From contig NZ_JAHQYH010000010.1 of NCBI RefSeq assembly GCF_019061205.1, forward strand, positions 1 through 48,153: a DNA stretch of 48,153 bases, read 5' to 3'. Positions within the stretch are counted from its first letter, which is position 1; every line of letters begins with the position of its first letter. The position numbers were made by a program, and so were the translations under genes. Below are positions 19,234 to 29,269 of the stretch, in pieces. Below the pieces are notes generated by a model. The model saw only the letters and a program-made list of their open reading frames with translations. It made no database searches and was not told the origin of the DNA. The stretch is from Apilactobacillus waqarii (lineage in GTDB: Bacteria; Bacillota; Bacilli; Lactobacillales; Lactobacillaceae).

Positions 19234-20580
19234 TTACTTAATTAATTCATCGTTTTTAATGTGTTTTTGAAACTCTTGATAAACTGGTTCGAATAAGTCG
19301 ATGTCACTATCTTGAGATAACATTTCCTTAGGGAAGAAGAAGCGTTCGTCACCTAAGTGCTTACCGGTAACGGCGCTAACTAGTTGAGAAATCTTTGATA
19401 GTTCAATCATTGTACCATCGTTTCTTCTAAGTTCAATTTGCGTAGCATGATGCTTTTTGTTTGGATCATAAGCATCATATGGCAAATCAAAACTGTTATT
19501 AACGGCGGTGTAATAAGTGGTTTCGAAACCAGCTTCTTGAATCCATTTTTGCATGGTTGGAATCAATGATTCAGTTTCATTATTGTATTCTACAGATTTA
19601 AGTGGCTTTCTGTTAATAAAACGATCAGCTAAATCAGATAGAATTTTGTCGTCTGAATCAATCCAGTTAATGAAGTATGTGTTTAAGACCCCGTCATCTA
19701 GTTTCAAATAGTCATCGATAGTAAAGTCATTCTTGAAGAATGGCATTAATAGATGTGGAGTTAGACTGTCATTTTTATCTAATTGACCGGCTAGTTCCTT
19801 GGCTCTTTGAAGAAGGTGACTTAGGATGACTTCCATCGAACGTGATACTGGATGGAAATACACTTGCATGTACATTTGCAAACGAGAGATGATGTAGTCT
19901 TCAACGGCATGCATCCCGTTAATTTCAAAACAGATACCACCTTCGTAAGGTCTCATCACACGTAAGATTCTGGTTAAGTCAAAGTTACCGTAGTTAGCAC
20001 CTGTGTTGTAGGCATCCCTTAGTAGGTAATCCATTCTATCGGCGTCACATTGACTAGAAATCATTTGAACTACTTGTTGGTTTGGATAAGTATGGTCGAT
20101 TACGCTAGCAACTTCCTTTGGAAAACTAGGACTTATCTTACTCAACACCTGGTTAACTTCTGTCTTTTCAGAAGTGATGATTTCTTGAGTGATTGCTTCG
20201 TGGTTGGTACCAAAGATGTGTTCAAAGGTATGTGAGTAGGCACCGTGACCGATATCATGAAGCAATGCTGCACATAGTGCAACTAATCTTTGAGAGTCAT
20301 CCCAAAGGCCATCGCCGGCAACTTTGCTAGGATAGTTTCTAAGGAAACCATCACAGATGCGACGGGTGATTTCGTATACTCCTAAACTGTGGGTGAATCT
20401 TGAATGTTCTGCACCATGGAATGTATATGAAGCAGGACCTAATTGTTTTATTCGTCTTAATCGTTGGAATTCTTTAGTATTAATCAAGTCTAAGATGACT
20501 TGGTGTTGTACGTAAATGTAGTTAAGAACCGGATCTCGAAAAACCTTTTCTCGAGGTAGTAGTTTTTCTTGGTATTCCAA
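19234..20580 (-). CDS. HD domain phosphohydrolase (YwfO-like)
   Basis: This 448-residue protein carries an HD metal-dependent phosphohydrolase domain: HSRFTHSLGVYEITRR near residue 58, LLHDIGHGAYSHTFEH near residue 112, and SQCDADRMDYLLRDA near residue 178 supply the histidines and aspartates that bind metal. It resembles dGTP triphosphohydrolase relatives such as YwfO of Bacillus; a nucleotide substrate is likely but unproven. AGGAGG lies upstream of the ATG. An extended -10 lies about 45 bases upstream on the same strand. Confidence 0.9.
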   Translation of the reverse strand: MEYQEKLLPREKVFRDPVLNYIYVQHQVILDLINTKEFQRLRRIKQLGPASYTFHGAEHSRFTHSLGVYEITRRICDGFLRNYPSKVAGDGLWDDSQRLVALCAALLHDIGHGAYSHTFEHIFGTNHEAITQEIITSEKTEVNQVLSKISPSFPKEVASVIDHTYPNQQVVQMISSQCDADRMDYLLRDAYNTGANYGNFDLTRILRVMRPYEGGICFEINGMHAVEDYIISRLQMYMQVYFHPVSRSMEVILSHLLQRAKELAGQLDKNDSLTPHLLMPFFKNDFTIDDYLKLDDGVLNTYFINWIDSDDKILSDLADRFINRKPLKSVEYNNETESLIPTMQKWIQEAGFETTYYTAVNNSFDLPYDAYDPNKKHHATQIELRRNDGTMIELSKISQLVSAVTGKHLGDERFFFPKEMLSQDSDIDLFEPVYQEFQKHIKNDELIK

Positions 20581-20622
20581 ATTCTTACCTCCTTACTATT
20601 TATATATAAGTTATTTATGCTT

Positions 20623-20631
20623 ATTATAACA
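20623..20631 (-). promoter_or_regulatory. Extended -10 promoter of the HD/HAD operon
   Basis: On the minus strand TGT followed by TATAAT (20623-20628) forms an extended -10. No convincing -35 is seen. Confidence 0.55.
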
Positions 20632-20681
20632 AAGTTTTAAACGAAATAATTAATTTTCCGACCATTAATTAATGCATTTAT

Positions 20682-20700
20682 GGACATGTCCGTATATAAT
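20682..20700 (+). promoter_or_regulatory. Palindrome GGACATGTCC and -10 of the DUF1934-rpoE operon
   Basis: TATAAT (20695-20700) has the perfect 10-bp palindrome GGACATGTCC (20682-20691) directly upstream, in the spacer. The palindrome extends imperfectly to about 16 bp. The -35 region is poor. The core GACATGTC also occurs over the helD/trpS promoters. Confidence 0.55.
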
Positions 20701-20740
20701 ATTAGTTTGTGATATATGAAATGAGGGAAGGTGAGTCAGT

Positions 20741-21184
20741 GTGATGGATAAAAATGAAAATGCTCAAAAGGTTGTTGTGAACTTAAAGACAACTATTTTC
20801 CAAGATGCAGAGCGCGAAGACTTTATATTTGAAGAAGTGGGTAGCCTGGTTCAAATGAACAACGGCCTATACCTTCGCTTCACCGAACATCAAGATAATC
20901 AAGCGGTAGCAAACGTTACTTTGAAAATTACCGATGAACATGTTCAATTAACTCGCCAAGCCAATGGTGGACATCACTCTAGGATGATTTTTGACGAAAG
21001 CAAAGATCACGACACAATTTACCAAACTGAGTATGGTCCAATAAAAATTTTGGTCAAAACAAAAGAGTTAAACTACGATTATAATGAAGATATAATGAAT
21101 GGTAAACTTGGAATTGACTATGAATTACATTCTGGCGGAATGATTGTAGGAGAATATAATCTTACATTGCAATTTTCTGCCTAA
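20741..21184 (+). CDS. DUF1934 family protein (YwiB-like, calycin-type fold)
   Basis: This 147-residue protein matches the DUF1934 family, small beta-barrel proteins of unknown function commonly found before rpoE or argS in Firmicutes. It is rich in beta-strand patterns (KVVVNLKTTIFQ, NGLYLRFTEHQ, KLGIDYELHSGG) and has no signal peptide. The start is either GTG 20741, 7 bases after the AAGGTG ribosome binding site, or ATG 20744; the difference is one residue. rpoE follows after 43 bases, probably on the same transcript. Confidence 0.85.
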   Translation: MMDKNENAQKVVVNLKTTIFQDAEREDFIFEEVGSLVQMNNGLYLRFTEHQDNQAVANVTLKITDEHVQLTRQANGGHHSRMIFDESKDHDTIYQTEYGPIKILVKTKELNYDYNEDIMNGKLGIDYELHSGGMIVGEYNLTLQFSA

Positions 21185-21227
21185 AAAGGTATTATATTAA
21201 TAGTATTTTGAAAGGACGTGCACCGAT

Positions 21228-21809
21228 TTGAAATTACAAGCCTTAGAAGGTAAAGACAAAAAAGAATTATCAATGGTCGAAGTTGCCCACGCAATTCTTT
21301 CTGAACGTGGGGAAGTAATGGCCTTTGCTGATATCGCCAACGAAATCCAAAAATACTTGGGTGATTCTGATGAAGAAATTCGTAAACGATTGGTACAGTT
21401 CTACACAGATATGAACGTTGATGGTAGTTTTATTTCTTTAGGTGATAATCTTTGGGGACTAAGAACTTGGTATCCATATGATTCAATCGATGAAGCTACA
21501 GTTCATCCTGAAGACGAAGATATCGATCGTCCTAGAAAGAAAAAGCGTCGTAAGGTTAACGCATTCTTAGCTGATGCTTCTGACGATGATGACGTTATCG
21601 ATTACGATGATGATGATCCAGAAGACCAAGACGACGAATTTGAAGATGCCGATGAAGGTGTCGACGAAACCGACAAGTATCACAAAGATTTAGATGAAAT
21701 TGACGAAGAGAACGATGTTGACGACGATAACATCCCTGATGGTATCGAAGGCGAATTGTCAGAATTACACGATGATGACGATGACATCGATGATGATTCT
21801 AAAGATTAA
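21228..21809 (+). CDS. rpoE: DNA-directed RNA polymerase delta subunit
   Basis: This 193-residue protein has the two-part delta layout: an N-terminal HARE-HTH domain (about residues 1-90, containing SMVEVAHAILSERGEVM and DNLWGLRTWYPYD) and a disordered, extremely acidic tail from about residue 95, made mostly of Asp and Glu after a KKKRRK basic patch. Delta is a Gram-positive RNA polymerase subunit that displaces nucleic acids, speeds polymerase recycling and acts with HelD. It starts with TTG at 21228; no in-frame ATG fits the AAAGGA ribosome binding site. pyrG follows, as in Bacillus. Confidence 0.96.
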   Translation: MKLQALEGKDKKELSMVEVAHAILSERGEVMAFADIANEIQKYLGDSDEEIRKRLVQFYTDMNVDGSFISLGDNLWGLRTWYPYDSIDEATVHPEDEDIDRPRKKKRRKVNAFLADASDDDDVIDYDDDDPEDQDDEFEDADEGVDETDKYHKDLDEIDEENDVDDDNIPDGIEGELSELHDDDDDIDDDSKD

Positions 21810-21837
21810 TTTTTCCTAGAAATAATAATTATATTTC

Positions 21838-21866
21838 TTGACTATAAACCTAGAACAATGTAATAT
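21838..21866 (+). promoter_or_regulatory. pyrG promoter
   Basis: TTGACT (21838-21843), a 17-bp spacer and TAATAT (21861-21866) direct initiation at the GGG starting at 21874, 7 bases after the -10. Confidence 0.85.
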
Positions 21867-21873
21867 TATTTTT

Positions 21874-23614
<1,741 letters not shown>

Positions 23615-23626
23615 TATGTTTTACAG

Positions 23627-23657
23627 AAAAGGCCAGGAAATTTTTCCGGCCTTTTTT
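23627..23657 (+). terminator. Terminator after pyrG
   Basis: AAAAGGCC pairs with GGCCTTTT, with a further GGAA/TTCC inner stem and one bulged A, followed by a T run. Confidence 0.9.
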
Positions 23658-23698
23658 TGTTGTTTTTATTAAATGTATGTTTAATTTAGCTGAAACTA

Positions 23699-23727
23699 TT
23701 GTATTTTTAATATTTATTATTTAATAT
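23699..23727 (+). promoter_or_regulatory. Promoter of murA
   Basis: TTGTAT (23699-23704), a 17-bp spacer and TAATAT (23722-23727) lie about 50 bases before murA in very AT-rich DNA. A 7-bp inverted repeat TTCACTA/TAGTGAA (23736-23754) lies at or just after the expected start. Confidence 0.5.
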
Positions 23728-23777
23728 TGTTATTGTTCACTATTATTTAGTGAAACTGTAAGCGAGGAATTTAAACA

Positions 23778-25052
23778 ATGAATAAAATGATAATAAAGGG
23801 CGGCCATCGTTTATCTGGTAACGTGACCATTGGTGGAGCTAAAAATAGTACTGTTGCATTAATCCCAGCAGCTATCTTAGCTGACACACCAGTGCAATTC
23901 GACATGGTGCCAAACATCTTAGATGTACACAATCTAATGGTGATTTTGGAATCAATGAATGTCTCATCAGATTTTGCCGATGGAATATTAAACGTCGACC
24001 CAACAACAATAAATGAAAGTGCCTTACCAAGTAAGGCAATTAAAAGTTTAAGAGCATCATACTACTTCATGGGGGCACTATTAGGACGCTTTGGTCGTGC
24101 TAAGATTACTTTCCCTGGTGGAGATAACATCGGTCCTAGACCAATTGACCAACACATTAAGGCCTTCGAAGCAATGGGGGCAAAGGTTGAAAATGATGGG
24201 GATGAAATCATCATCACAACCAACGAAGATGGTTTACACGGAGCACAAATCTTTTTAGATGTTGTGTCAGTGGGGGCAACCATCAACGCTATTTTAGCTG
24301 CCGTTAAAGCAAAGGGTTCAACTGTCATCAGAAATGCTGCCAAGGAACCAGAAATTATTGATGTCGTTACATTCTTGAATAACATGGGTGCCAAGGTTAG
24401 GGGAGCCGGTACAGATGTGATTAGAATCGAAGGGGTTGAATCACTTCGTGCTAAGAACACTCACATCATTATCCCTGATAGAATCGAAGCAGGTACATAC
24501 CTATCCATGGCTGCTGCATATGGTGACGGTGTGAAGATTCAAAACGTGATTCCAGAACATTTGGAATCATTTATTGCCAAGTTACAAGAAATGGGAATTG
24601 ATCTACAAATTAATGAAGATAGTATCTACGTTCCAAAAACTGAAGAACTTAAGAACATCGAAATTAAGACAATGCCATATCCTGGATTTGCCACTGATTT
24701 ACAACAACCAATTACGCCACTACTACTAATGGCTGCTGGTGATAGTACAATCATTGACACTATTTATCCAAAGAGAACCAAGCACATCTCCGAACTAAAG
24801 AAGATGGGTGCCAAGATTAGATACGATGAAGGTAACGGTACCATCATCGTAAGTCATACTGACGCACTTGTTGGTTCAAAGATTGAAGCAGGGGAAATTC
24901 GTGCCGGAGCATCAGAAATGATTGCCGGTTTAATGGCACAAGGAACCACTGTGATTGATAATGCAGACAACATTTTACGAGGCTATGACAATATCATTGA
25001 CAAGCTAACTAATCTAAATGCTGTCGTTGAATTAGTTAACGACGAAAGTTAA
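23778..25052 (+). CDS. murA: UDP-N-acetylglucosamine 1-carboxyvinyltransferase (Asp active-site variant)
   Basis: This 424-residue enzyme transfers enolpyruvate from PEP to UDP-GlcNAc, the first committed step of peptidoglycan synthesis. K22-N23 in [13 protein letters not shown] and the Asp in [12 protein letters not shown] are as expected. The active-site loop reads [11 protein letters not shown], so position 116 is Asp where most MurA have the Cys that fosfomycin alkylates (Cys115 in E. coli). Asp is known to keep MurA active while preventing fosfomycin binding, so resistance at this enzyme is predicted. GAGGA precedes the ATG. Firmicutes often have a second murA; none is in this window. 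Confidence 0.96.
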   Translation: MNKMIIKGGHRLSGNVTIGGAKNSTVALIPAAILADTPVQFDMVPNILDVHNLMVILESMNVSSDFADGILNVDPTTINESALPSKAIKSLRASYYFMGALLGRFGRAKITFPGGDNIGPRPIDQHIKAFEAMGAKVENDGDEIIITTNEDGLHGAQIFLDVVSVGATINAILAAVKAKGSTVIRNAAKEPEIIDVVTFLNNMGAKVRGAGTDVIRIEGVESLRAKNTHIIIPDRIEAGTYLSMAAAYGDGVKIQNVIPEHLESFIAKLQEMGIDLQINEDSIYVPKTEELKNIEIKTMPYPGFATDLQQPITPLLLMAAGDSTIIDTIYPKRTKHISELKKMGAKIRYDEGNGTIIVSHTDALVGSKIEAGEIRAGASEMIAGLMAQGTTVIDNADNILRGYDNIIDKLTNLNAVVELVNDES

Positions 25053-25154
25053 TTTTCGTGTTGAATTAACTTCTATTTAGTGTTACTATAATCAAGTCGA
25101 CTAAACGATAATCTCTGAATCAACATATGATACAGGGCAAAGGAGCGATTTATA

Positions 25155-25400
25155 ATGAAACAAGGAATTCATCCAGAATACCACCAAGTGGTATTCCAAG
25201 ATACAAGTACTGGTTTTAAATTCATGGCTGGTTCAACTATGAACTCAGCTGAAACTATCACTATGGATGATGGTAATGAATACCCATTAGTACGTCTTGA
25301 AATTTCTTCAGATTCTCATCCATTCTACACTGGCCGTGAAAAGTTCACTCAAGCCGATGGTGCTGTGGATCGTTTCAACAAGAAATACGGTTTCAAGTAA
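25155..25400 (+). CDS. rpmE2: 50S ribosomal protein L31 type B
   Basis: This 81-residue protein is L31 of the type B class: it starts [16 protein letters not shown], has the conserved [10 protein letters not shown], and contains no cysteine, so it is the zinc-free form used when zinc is limiting or, in lactobacilli, as the ordinary form. AAAGGAG precedes the ATG. A TATAAT at 25087-25092 gives a possible own promoter. The gene order murA-rpmE2 is common in this family. Confidence 0.97.
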   Translation: MKQGIHPEYHQVVFQDTSTGFKFMAGSTMNSAETITMDDGNEYPLVRLEISSDSHPFYTGREKFTQADGAVDRFNKKYGFK

Positions 25401-25404
25401 AGAT

Positions 25405-25439
25405 AAAAAAGACATATCCGTTTCGGATATGTCTTTTTT
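25405..25439. terminator. Bidirectional terminator
   Basis: A 16-bp perfect stem (A6-GACATATCCG and complement) with a TTT loop lies between the convergent rpmE2 and tyrosine phosphatase genes; its last base is the last base of the phosphatase stop codon. Confidence 0.94.
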
Positions 25440-25909
25440 TACATATTTAACACATAGTCAATCCATTTTGGCATGGCTTCGTTAATTTGTTCAAAGGTTA
25501 AATCAAAGTTGCCAGTATACCAAGGATCTGCGATTTCTTTACCTTGCATTCCGTCGATAACATCTAAGCAAAGATGAATCTTATGGGCTTGGTCCTTAGG
25601 TGCCCAGTGAAGCAGGTTGTTCATGTTTTCGTAATCCATTCCAATGATTAAATCATATTTTTGGAAATCAGATGATTCGATTTGTCTTGAATGTTGACCC
25701 GCATAGCTAATTTGTTTTCGGTCCAACAAATTACGAACTTCTGGGTGTGGCGGATTACCGATTTCTTCGGTACTTGTCGCAGCTGAATCAACTGCGATTT
25801 CATTTTCCAATCCACGCTCTTTTACGATCTTGCTAAAAATGGCCTGAGCCATTGCAGAACGACAAACGTTTCCATGGCACACAAATAAGACTTTTTTCAA
25901 AGTAGTCAC
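25439..25909 (-). CDS. Low molecular weight protein-tyrosine phosphatase
   Basis: This 156-residue enzyme has the signature phosphate loop VCHGNVCRSAMAQ (CX5R) near residue 11 and the general-acid motif DPWYTGNFDLT near residue 125. Family members remove phosphate from protein tyrosines and often regulate exopolysaccharide kinases or stress responses; no partner kinase is nearby. It is transcribed alone on the minus strand, divergent from murF. A short ribosome binding site (GGGGACGTGA) precedes the ATG at moderate distance. Confidence 0.94.
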   Translation of the reverse strand: MTTLKKVLFVCHGNVCRSAMAQAIFSKIVKERGLENEIAVDSAATSTEEIGNPPHPEVRNLLDRKQISYAGQHSRQIESSDFQKYDLIIGMDYENMNNLLHWAPKDQAHKIHLCLDVIDGMQGKEIADPWYTGNFDLTFEQINEAMPKWIDYVLNM

Positions 25910-26048
25910 GTCCCCATTAATTATTATCCATTAAACATATTAACAGTGTTTTGACAATTAGTTAATAGTTTTTATAAGACCTCATTAAAAACAAAGGATT
26001 GTCTCATAATGGATTGAAAAAACGGGTTTAAAATAATTTCTCGTTTCA

Positions 26049-26057
26049 TGTTATAAT
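26049..26057 (+). promoter_or_regulatory. Extended -10 promoter of murF
   Basis: TGT plus TATAAT (26052-26057) lies 45 bases before the murF start; the -35 is weak. A further TTGACA with TATAAG 16 bp downstream (25951-25978) could give a second, upstream promoter. Confidence 0.65.
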
Positions 26058-26101
26058 ATGTGTAACACTTATCGAACTGATGAAATGGAGATTTATTAGA
26101 T

Positions 26102-27472
26102 ATGAAAATGTCACTTACAGAAGTTGCTCGTGCAGTTTCTGCGCAAAACGATATTAGCGAATATGAAGATATTGATATTACTAGTGTTGCTTTTGATAGC
26201 AGGGAACTAACAGATGGGGCACTATTTGTGCCACTTGTTAGTCAAAACGATGGTCACGACTACATTCAAAGTTCAATTGATAATGGTGCCGTAGCAACTT
26301 TCTGGCAAAAAGACCACGAAAATGCTCCAACAGATTTTCCAATTATCGTTGTAGATAATACATTAGAAGCACTACAAAGATTGAGCCAATACTACTTGGC
26401 AAAGATTAATCCTAAGGTTGTCGCAATTACTGGAAGTAACGGAAAGACTACTACCAAGGATATGGTGGCTTCAGTATTATCCACTCAATTCAATGTTACT
26501 AAGACTCATGCCAACTTCAATAACGAAATTGGTGTGCCAATGACGATTTTGGATATGGAACCAAACACAGAAGTATTGGTTGTAGAAATGGGAATGGATC
26601 GTCCAGGTCAACTAGACTTCTTGAGTCACTTAGTTGAACCAGATGTTGCTGCCATTACAATGATTGGTGAAGCCCACATTGAATTCTTTGGTACTCGCGA
26701 CAAGATTGCCGATGCCAAGATGGAAATCGTCAACGGACTAAAAGAAGATGGTATTTTCGTTTATAACGGTGACGAACCACTATTAGCAAGTCGCAGTGAA
26801 TCATTACCATTCAAACGTACTTTTGGGTTGGCTGAAGATGATGACTTTTATGCTTATGACATTGCTGGAACCGAAGTGCAAACCACATTTAAGGTTAATA
26901 AGTACTCAGATGTTGAATTCAAGATTCCAATGATTGGTGAATACAATGTTAACAATGCATTGGTAGCCATCACCATCGGTGACTTATACAGAATCAGAGA
27001 AGAAAACATTCAAAAGGCATTATTGAATGTTAATTTGACTAATAACCGTACTGAATGGATTGAAGGAAGTAAACACGAAATGATCCTTTCAGACGTTTAT
27101 AATTCAAATCCTACTGCTGTTAAAGAAGTAGTGAACGCATTTACTCAAGAAAAGATTGATGGCCGTAAAATTGCCGTTTTAGGTGATATGTTGGAATTAG
27201 GTGATCAATCAATTGAATTGCACGAATCACTAGCCGAAGTATTAGATCCAAAAGAAGTCCAAAGCGTCTACTTAATTGGTCCTGATATGAAGTACTTGTA
27301 CGACAAGCTAAGCTCAGTTTATCCATCAGAAAATCTTTTCTACTTTAAGGCAGATCAATTGGATGATTTATACGACCAATTAAATGCTGAAATTTATGAA
27401 GGTGACCAAGTACTATTAAAAGCTAGTCACGGAATTCATTTAGAAAGACTATTAGATAAACTAACAAATTAA
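26102..27472 (+). CDS. murF: UDP-N-acetylmuramoyl-tripeptide-D-alanyl-D-alanine ligase
   Basis: This 456-residue Mur ligase adds D-Ala-D-Ala to the UDP-MurNAc tripeptide, the last cytoplasmic step before the lipid stage. The ATP loop AITGSNGKTTTKDM lies near residue 108, the central-domain HANFNNEIGVPMTIL near residue 140, and the C-terminal domain has VYNSNPTAVKEV near residue 335. It belongs to the same pathway as alr downstream (D-Ala supply) and murA upstream. No terminator was seen after it; cshA follows 168 bases later. Confidence 0.96.
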   Translation: MKMSLTEVARAVSAQNDISEYEDIDITSVAFDSRELTDGALFVPLVSQNDGHDYIQSSIDNGAVATFWQKDHENAPTDFPIIVVDNTLEALQRLSQYYLAKINPKVVAITGSNGKTTTKDMVASVLSTQFNVTKTHANFNNEIGVPMTILDMEPNTEVLVVEMGMDRPGQLDFLSHLVEPDVAAITMIGEAHIEFFGTRDKIADAKMEIVNGLKEDGIFVYNGDEPLLASRSESLPFKRTFGLAEDDDFYAYDIAGTEVQTTFKVNKYSDVEFKIPMIGEYNVNNALVAITIGDLYRIREENIQKALLNVNLTNNRTEWIEGSKHEMILSDVYNSNPTAVKEVVNAFTQEKIDGRKIAVLGDMLELGDQSIELHESLAEVLDPKEVQSVYLIGPDMKYLYDKLSSVYPSENLFYFKADQLDDLYDQLNAEIYEGDQVLLKASHGIHLERLLDKLTN

Positions 27473-27560
27473 TATAGGTAATTCATTTGCTAATTTGACC
27501 CAAAAGGGTTATATTAGTCTAGTTACATTTTTTAGAACACGGAATTTTTATAATCAAGTG

Positions 27561-27599
27561 ATTAGCGCATTAACGGGAACGGACTCTTCCTTAGCTAAT
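27561..27599 (+). promoter_or_regulatory. Hairpin in the cshA leader
   Basis: ATTAGC (27561-27566) pairs with GCTAAT (27594-27599), and an inner GGAA/TTCC pair closes a 7-nt loop. There is no T run after it, so it is not a terminator. A weak promoter (TTGCTA 27487-27492, 17 bp, TATATT 27510-27515) would place it inside a long 5' leader. Confidence 0.4.
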
Positions 27600-27640
27600 G
27601 ACGGTATTATATTGAATGTTTCGTTTAGGAGGAAACATAT

Positions 27641-29167
27641 TTGAAGTTTAGAGAATTAGGTCTTTCAGAAGATCTATTAAAAGCGATTGAAGACAAGGGT
27701 TTTAAGGAAGCCACTCCAATCCAAGCAGAAACAATTCCTTTATCCCTACAAGGTAAGGATGTTTTAGGACAAGCACAAACAGGTACAGGTAAGACAGCTG
27801 CTTTTGCTCTTCCTATTATTGAACACGTTGATTTAGACAATCCAAACGTGCAAGCATTAGTTATTTCACCAACTCGTGAATTAGCTATTCAAACTCAAGG
27901 CGAAATTAGTCGTTTTGGAAAAGAAAAGGGCGTTAAGGCTGTATCAGTTTTTGGTGGTTCTGACATCAGAAGACAAATCCAAAGCTTAAAGCGTAAACCA
28001 CAAGTTGTTGTGGGTACTCCTGGACGTTTATTGGATCATATCAACAGACGTACATTAAAATTAGACCATGTTAAGACATTGGTTCTAGATGAAGCCGATG
28101 ACATGTTGGACATGGGATTCCTAGATGATATTGAAAGCATCGTAAAACAAGTTCCAGAAGAAAGACAAACATTGTTATTCTCTGCAACTATGCCACCACA
28201 AATCAAACGTGTTGGTGTTCAATTCATGAAGGACCCTCAACAAGTTACTATCAAGGCTAAAGAACTAACTACTGATTTAGTTGATCAATACTACATCAGA
28301 GTAAAACAATTTGAAAAGTTTGATATCATGACTAGATTCTTTGATATCCAAGCACCTAAGGTAACTATTGTATTCTGTCGTACTAAACGTCGTGTTGACG
28401 AAGTTTCTAAGGGACTTCTACTACGCGGATACCGTGCAGCAGGAATTCATGGTGACTTAACTCAAAACCGTCGTTCACAAATCATGAAGGACTTCAAGCA
28501 TGACAAGGTTGATGTTTTAGTTGCAACCGACGTTGCTGCTAGAGGTATTGATATCTCAAGTGTTACTCACGTATACAACTACGATATCCCTCAAGATTCA
28601 GAAAGTTACGTTCACAGAATTGGTCGTACCGGTCGTGCCGGACGTCATGGTGTTTCAATGACTTTTGTTGAACCAAACGAAACTAGTTACTTAAGAGACA
28701 TTGAAAAGCTAACTAAGGTTAGAATGTTACCTCTTAAGCCACCTTCAGCTGATGAAGCATTGAAGGGCCAACTAGAAGTAGCCACTAAGGAAATTGGCTC
28801 ATTAATCGAAAAGACTAAGATGGAACCATTCTCAGAAGCTTCTGATGAATTGTTAGAAAAATACGATGCTAAGGAATTAGTATCAGTGTTATTAAGCAAG
28901 ATGACTAGAAACCAAGTTAAGGTTCACATCACTGCTGAAAAGCCACTTCCTAACAAGAACAAGCGCGGTCATGGTGGTGGATATCACCGTGGCGGTGGTA
29001 ACCGTCGAGGCGGATTCAAACGTGGTGGTAACAGAAATGGTGGCGGAAACCGTCGTCGTTACAATGGTAATGGCGGTGGCAACCACCGTGATGATCACAA
29101 GAAGGGTAGCCGTTCATCAAACCACAAACGCCCAAATAAGTCATTTACAATTAAAAACAAAGATTAA
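27641..29167 (+). CDS. cshA: DEAD-box RNA helicase CshA
   Basis: This 508-residue ATP-dependent RNA helicase shows the full motif set: Q motif region ATPIQAETIP, Walker A AQTGTGKTAAF near residue 45, DEAD within VLDEADDMLDMGF near residue 150, SAT near residue 182, and HRIGRTGRAGRHG near residue 327. The last 75 residues are a basic Gly/Arg/Asn-rich tail (RGG-like), expected to bind RNA. CshA works in mRNA decay, ribosome assembly and cold growth. It begins with TTG at 27641, 8 bases after AGGAGG. Confidence 0.96.
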   Translation: MKFRELGLSEDLLKAIEDKGFKEATPIQAETIPLSLQGKDVLGQAQTGTGKTAAFALPIIEHVDLDNPNVQALVISPTRELAIQTQGEISRFGKEKGVKAVSVFGGSDIRRQIQSLKRKPQVVVGTPGRLLDHINRRTLKLDHVKTLVLDEADDMLDMGFLDDIESIVKQVPEERQTLLFSATMPPQIKRVGVQFMKDPQQVTIKAKELTTDLVDQYYIRVKQFEKFDIMTRFFDIQAPKVTIVFCRTKRRVDEVSKGLLLRGYRAAGIHGDLTQNRRSQIMKDFKHDKVDVLVATDVAARGIDISSVTHVYNYDIPQDSESYVHRIGRTGRAGRHGVSMTFVEPNETSYLRDIEKLTKVRMLPLKPPSADEALKGQLEVATKEIGSLIEKTKMEPFSEASDELLEKYDAKELVSVLLSKMTRNQVKVHITAEKPLPNKNKRGHGGGYHRGGGNRRGGFKRGGNRNGGGNRRRYNGNGGGNHRDDHKKGSRSSNHKRPNKSFTIKNKD

Positions 29168-29171
29168 TAAC

Positions 29172-29213
29172 AAAAAAGCTGTTGATATAAAAATTTGTCA
29201 ATAGCTTTTTTTT
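29172..29213 (+). terminator. Terminator after cshA
   Basis: A 14-bp stem (29172-29185 with 29198-29211, one G-T pair) with a 12-nt loop ends in eight Ts. Confidence 0.88.
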
Positions 29214-29269
29214 ACATAAAGAACTACAATAAAAGGAAATGCCCATTATTAATTGGAGGAAAGATTAAT

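Noticed and set aside
21530-21800. Low-complexity GAT/GAC repeat region
   Set aside because: It encodes the acidic tail that is a normal part of the RNA polymerase delta subunit.
24062-24460. 132-codon antisense reading frame inside murA
   Set aside because: Shadow of a conserved enzyme; no family resemblance and no start signals.
28960-29130. Possible DNA repeat array in the cshA 3' end
   Set aside because: GGTGGT and CGTCG repeats are explained by Gly and Arg codons of the RGG-like tail; there are no spacers as in CRISPR.
28971-29204. Valine/threonine-rich frame opposite or within the cshA tail
   Set aside because: It arises from the repetitive Gly/Arg/Asn-rich tail of cshA read in another frame.
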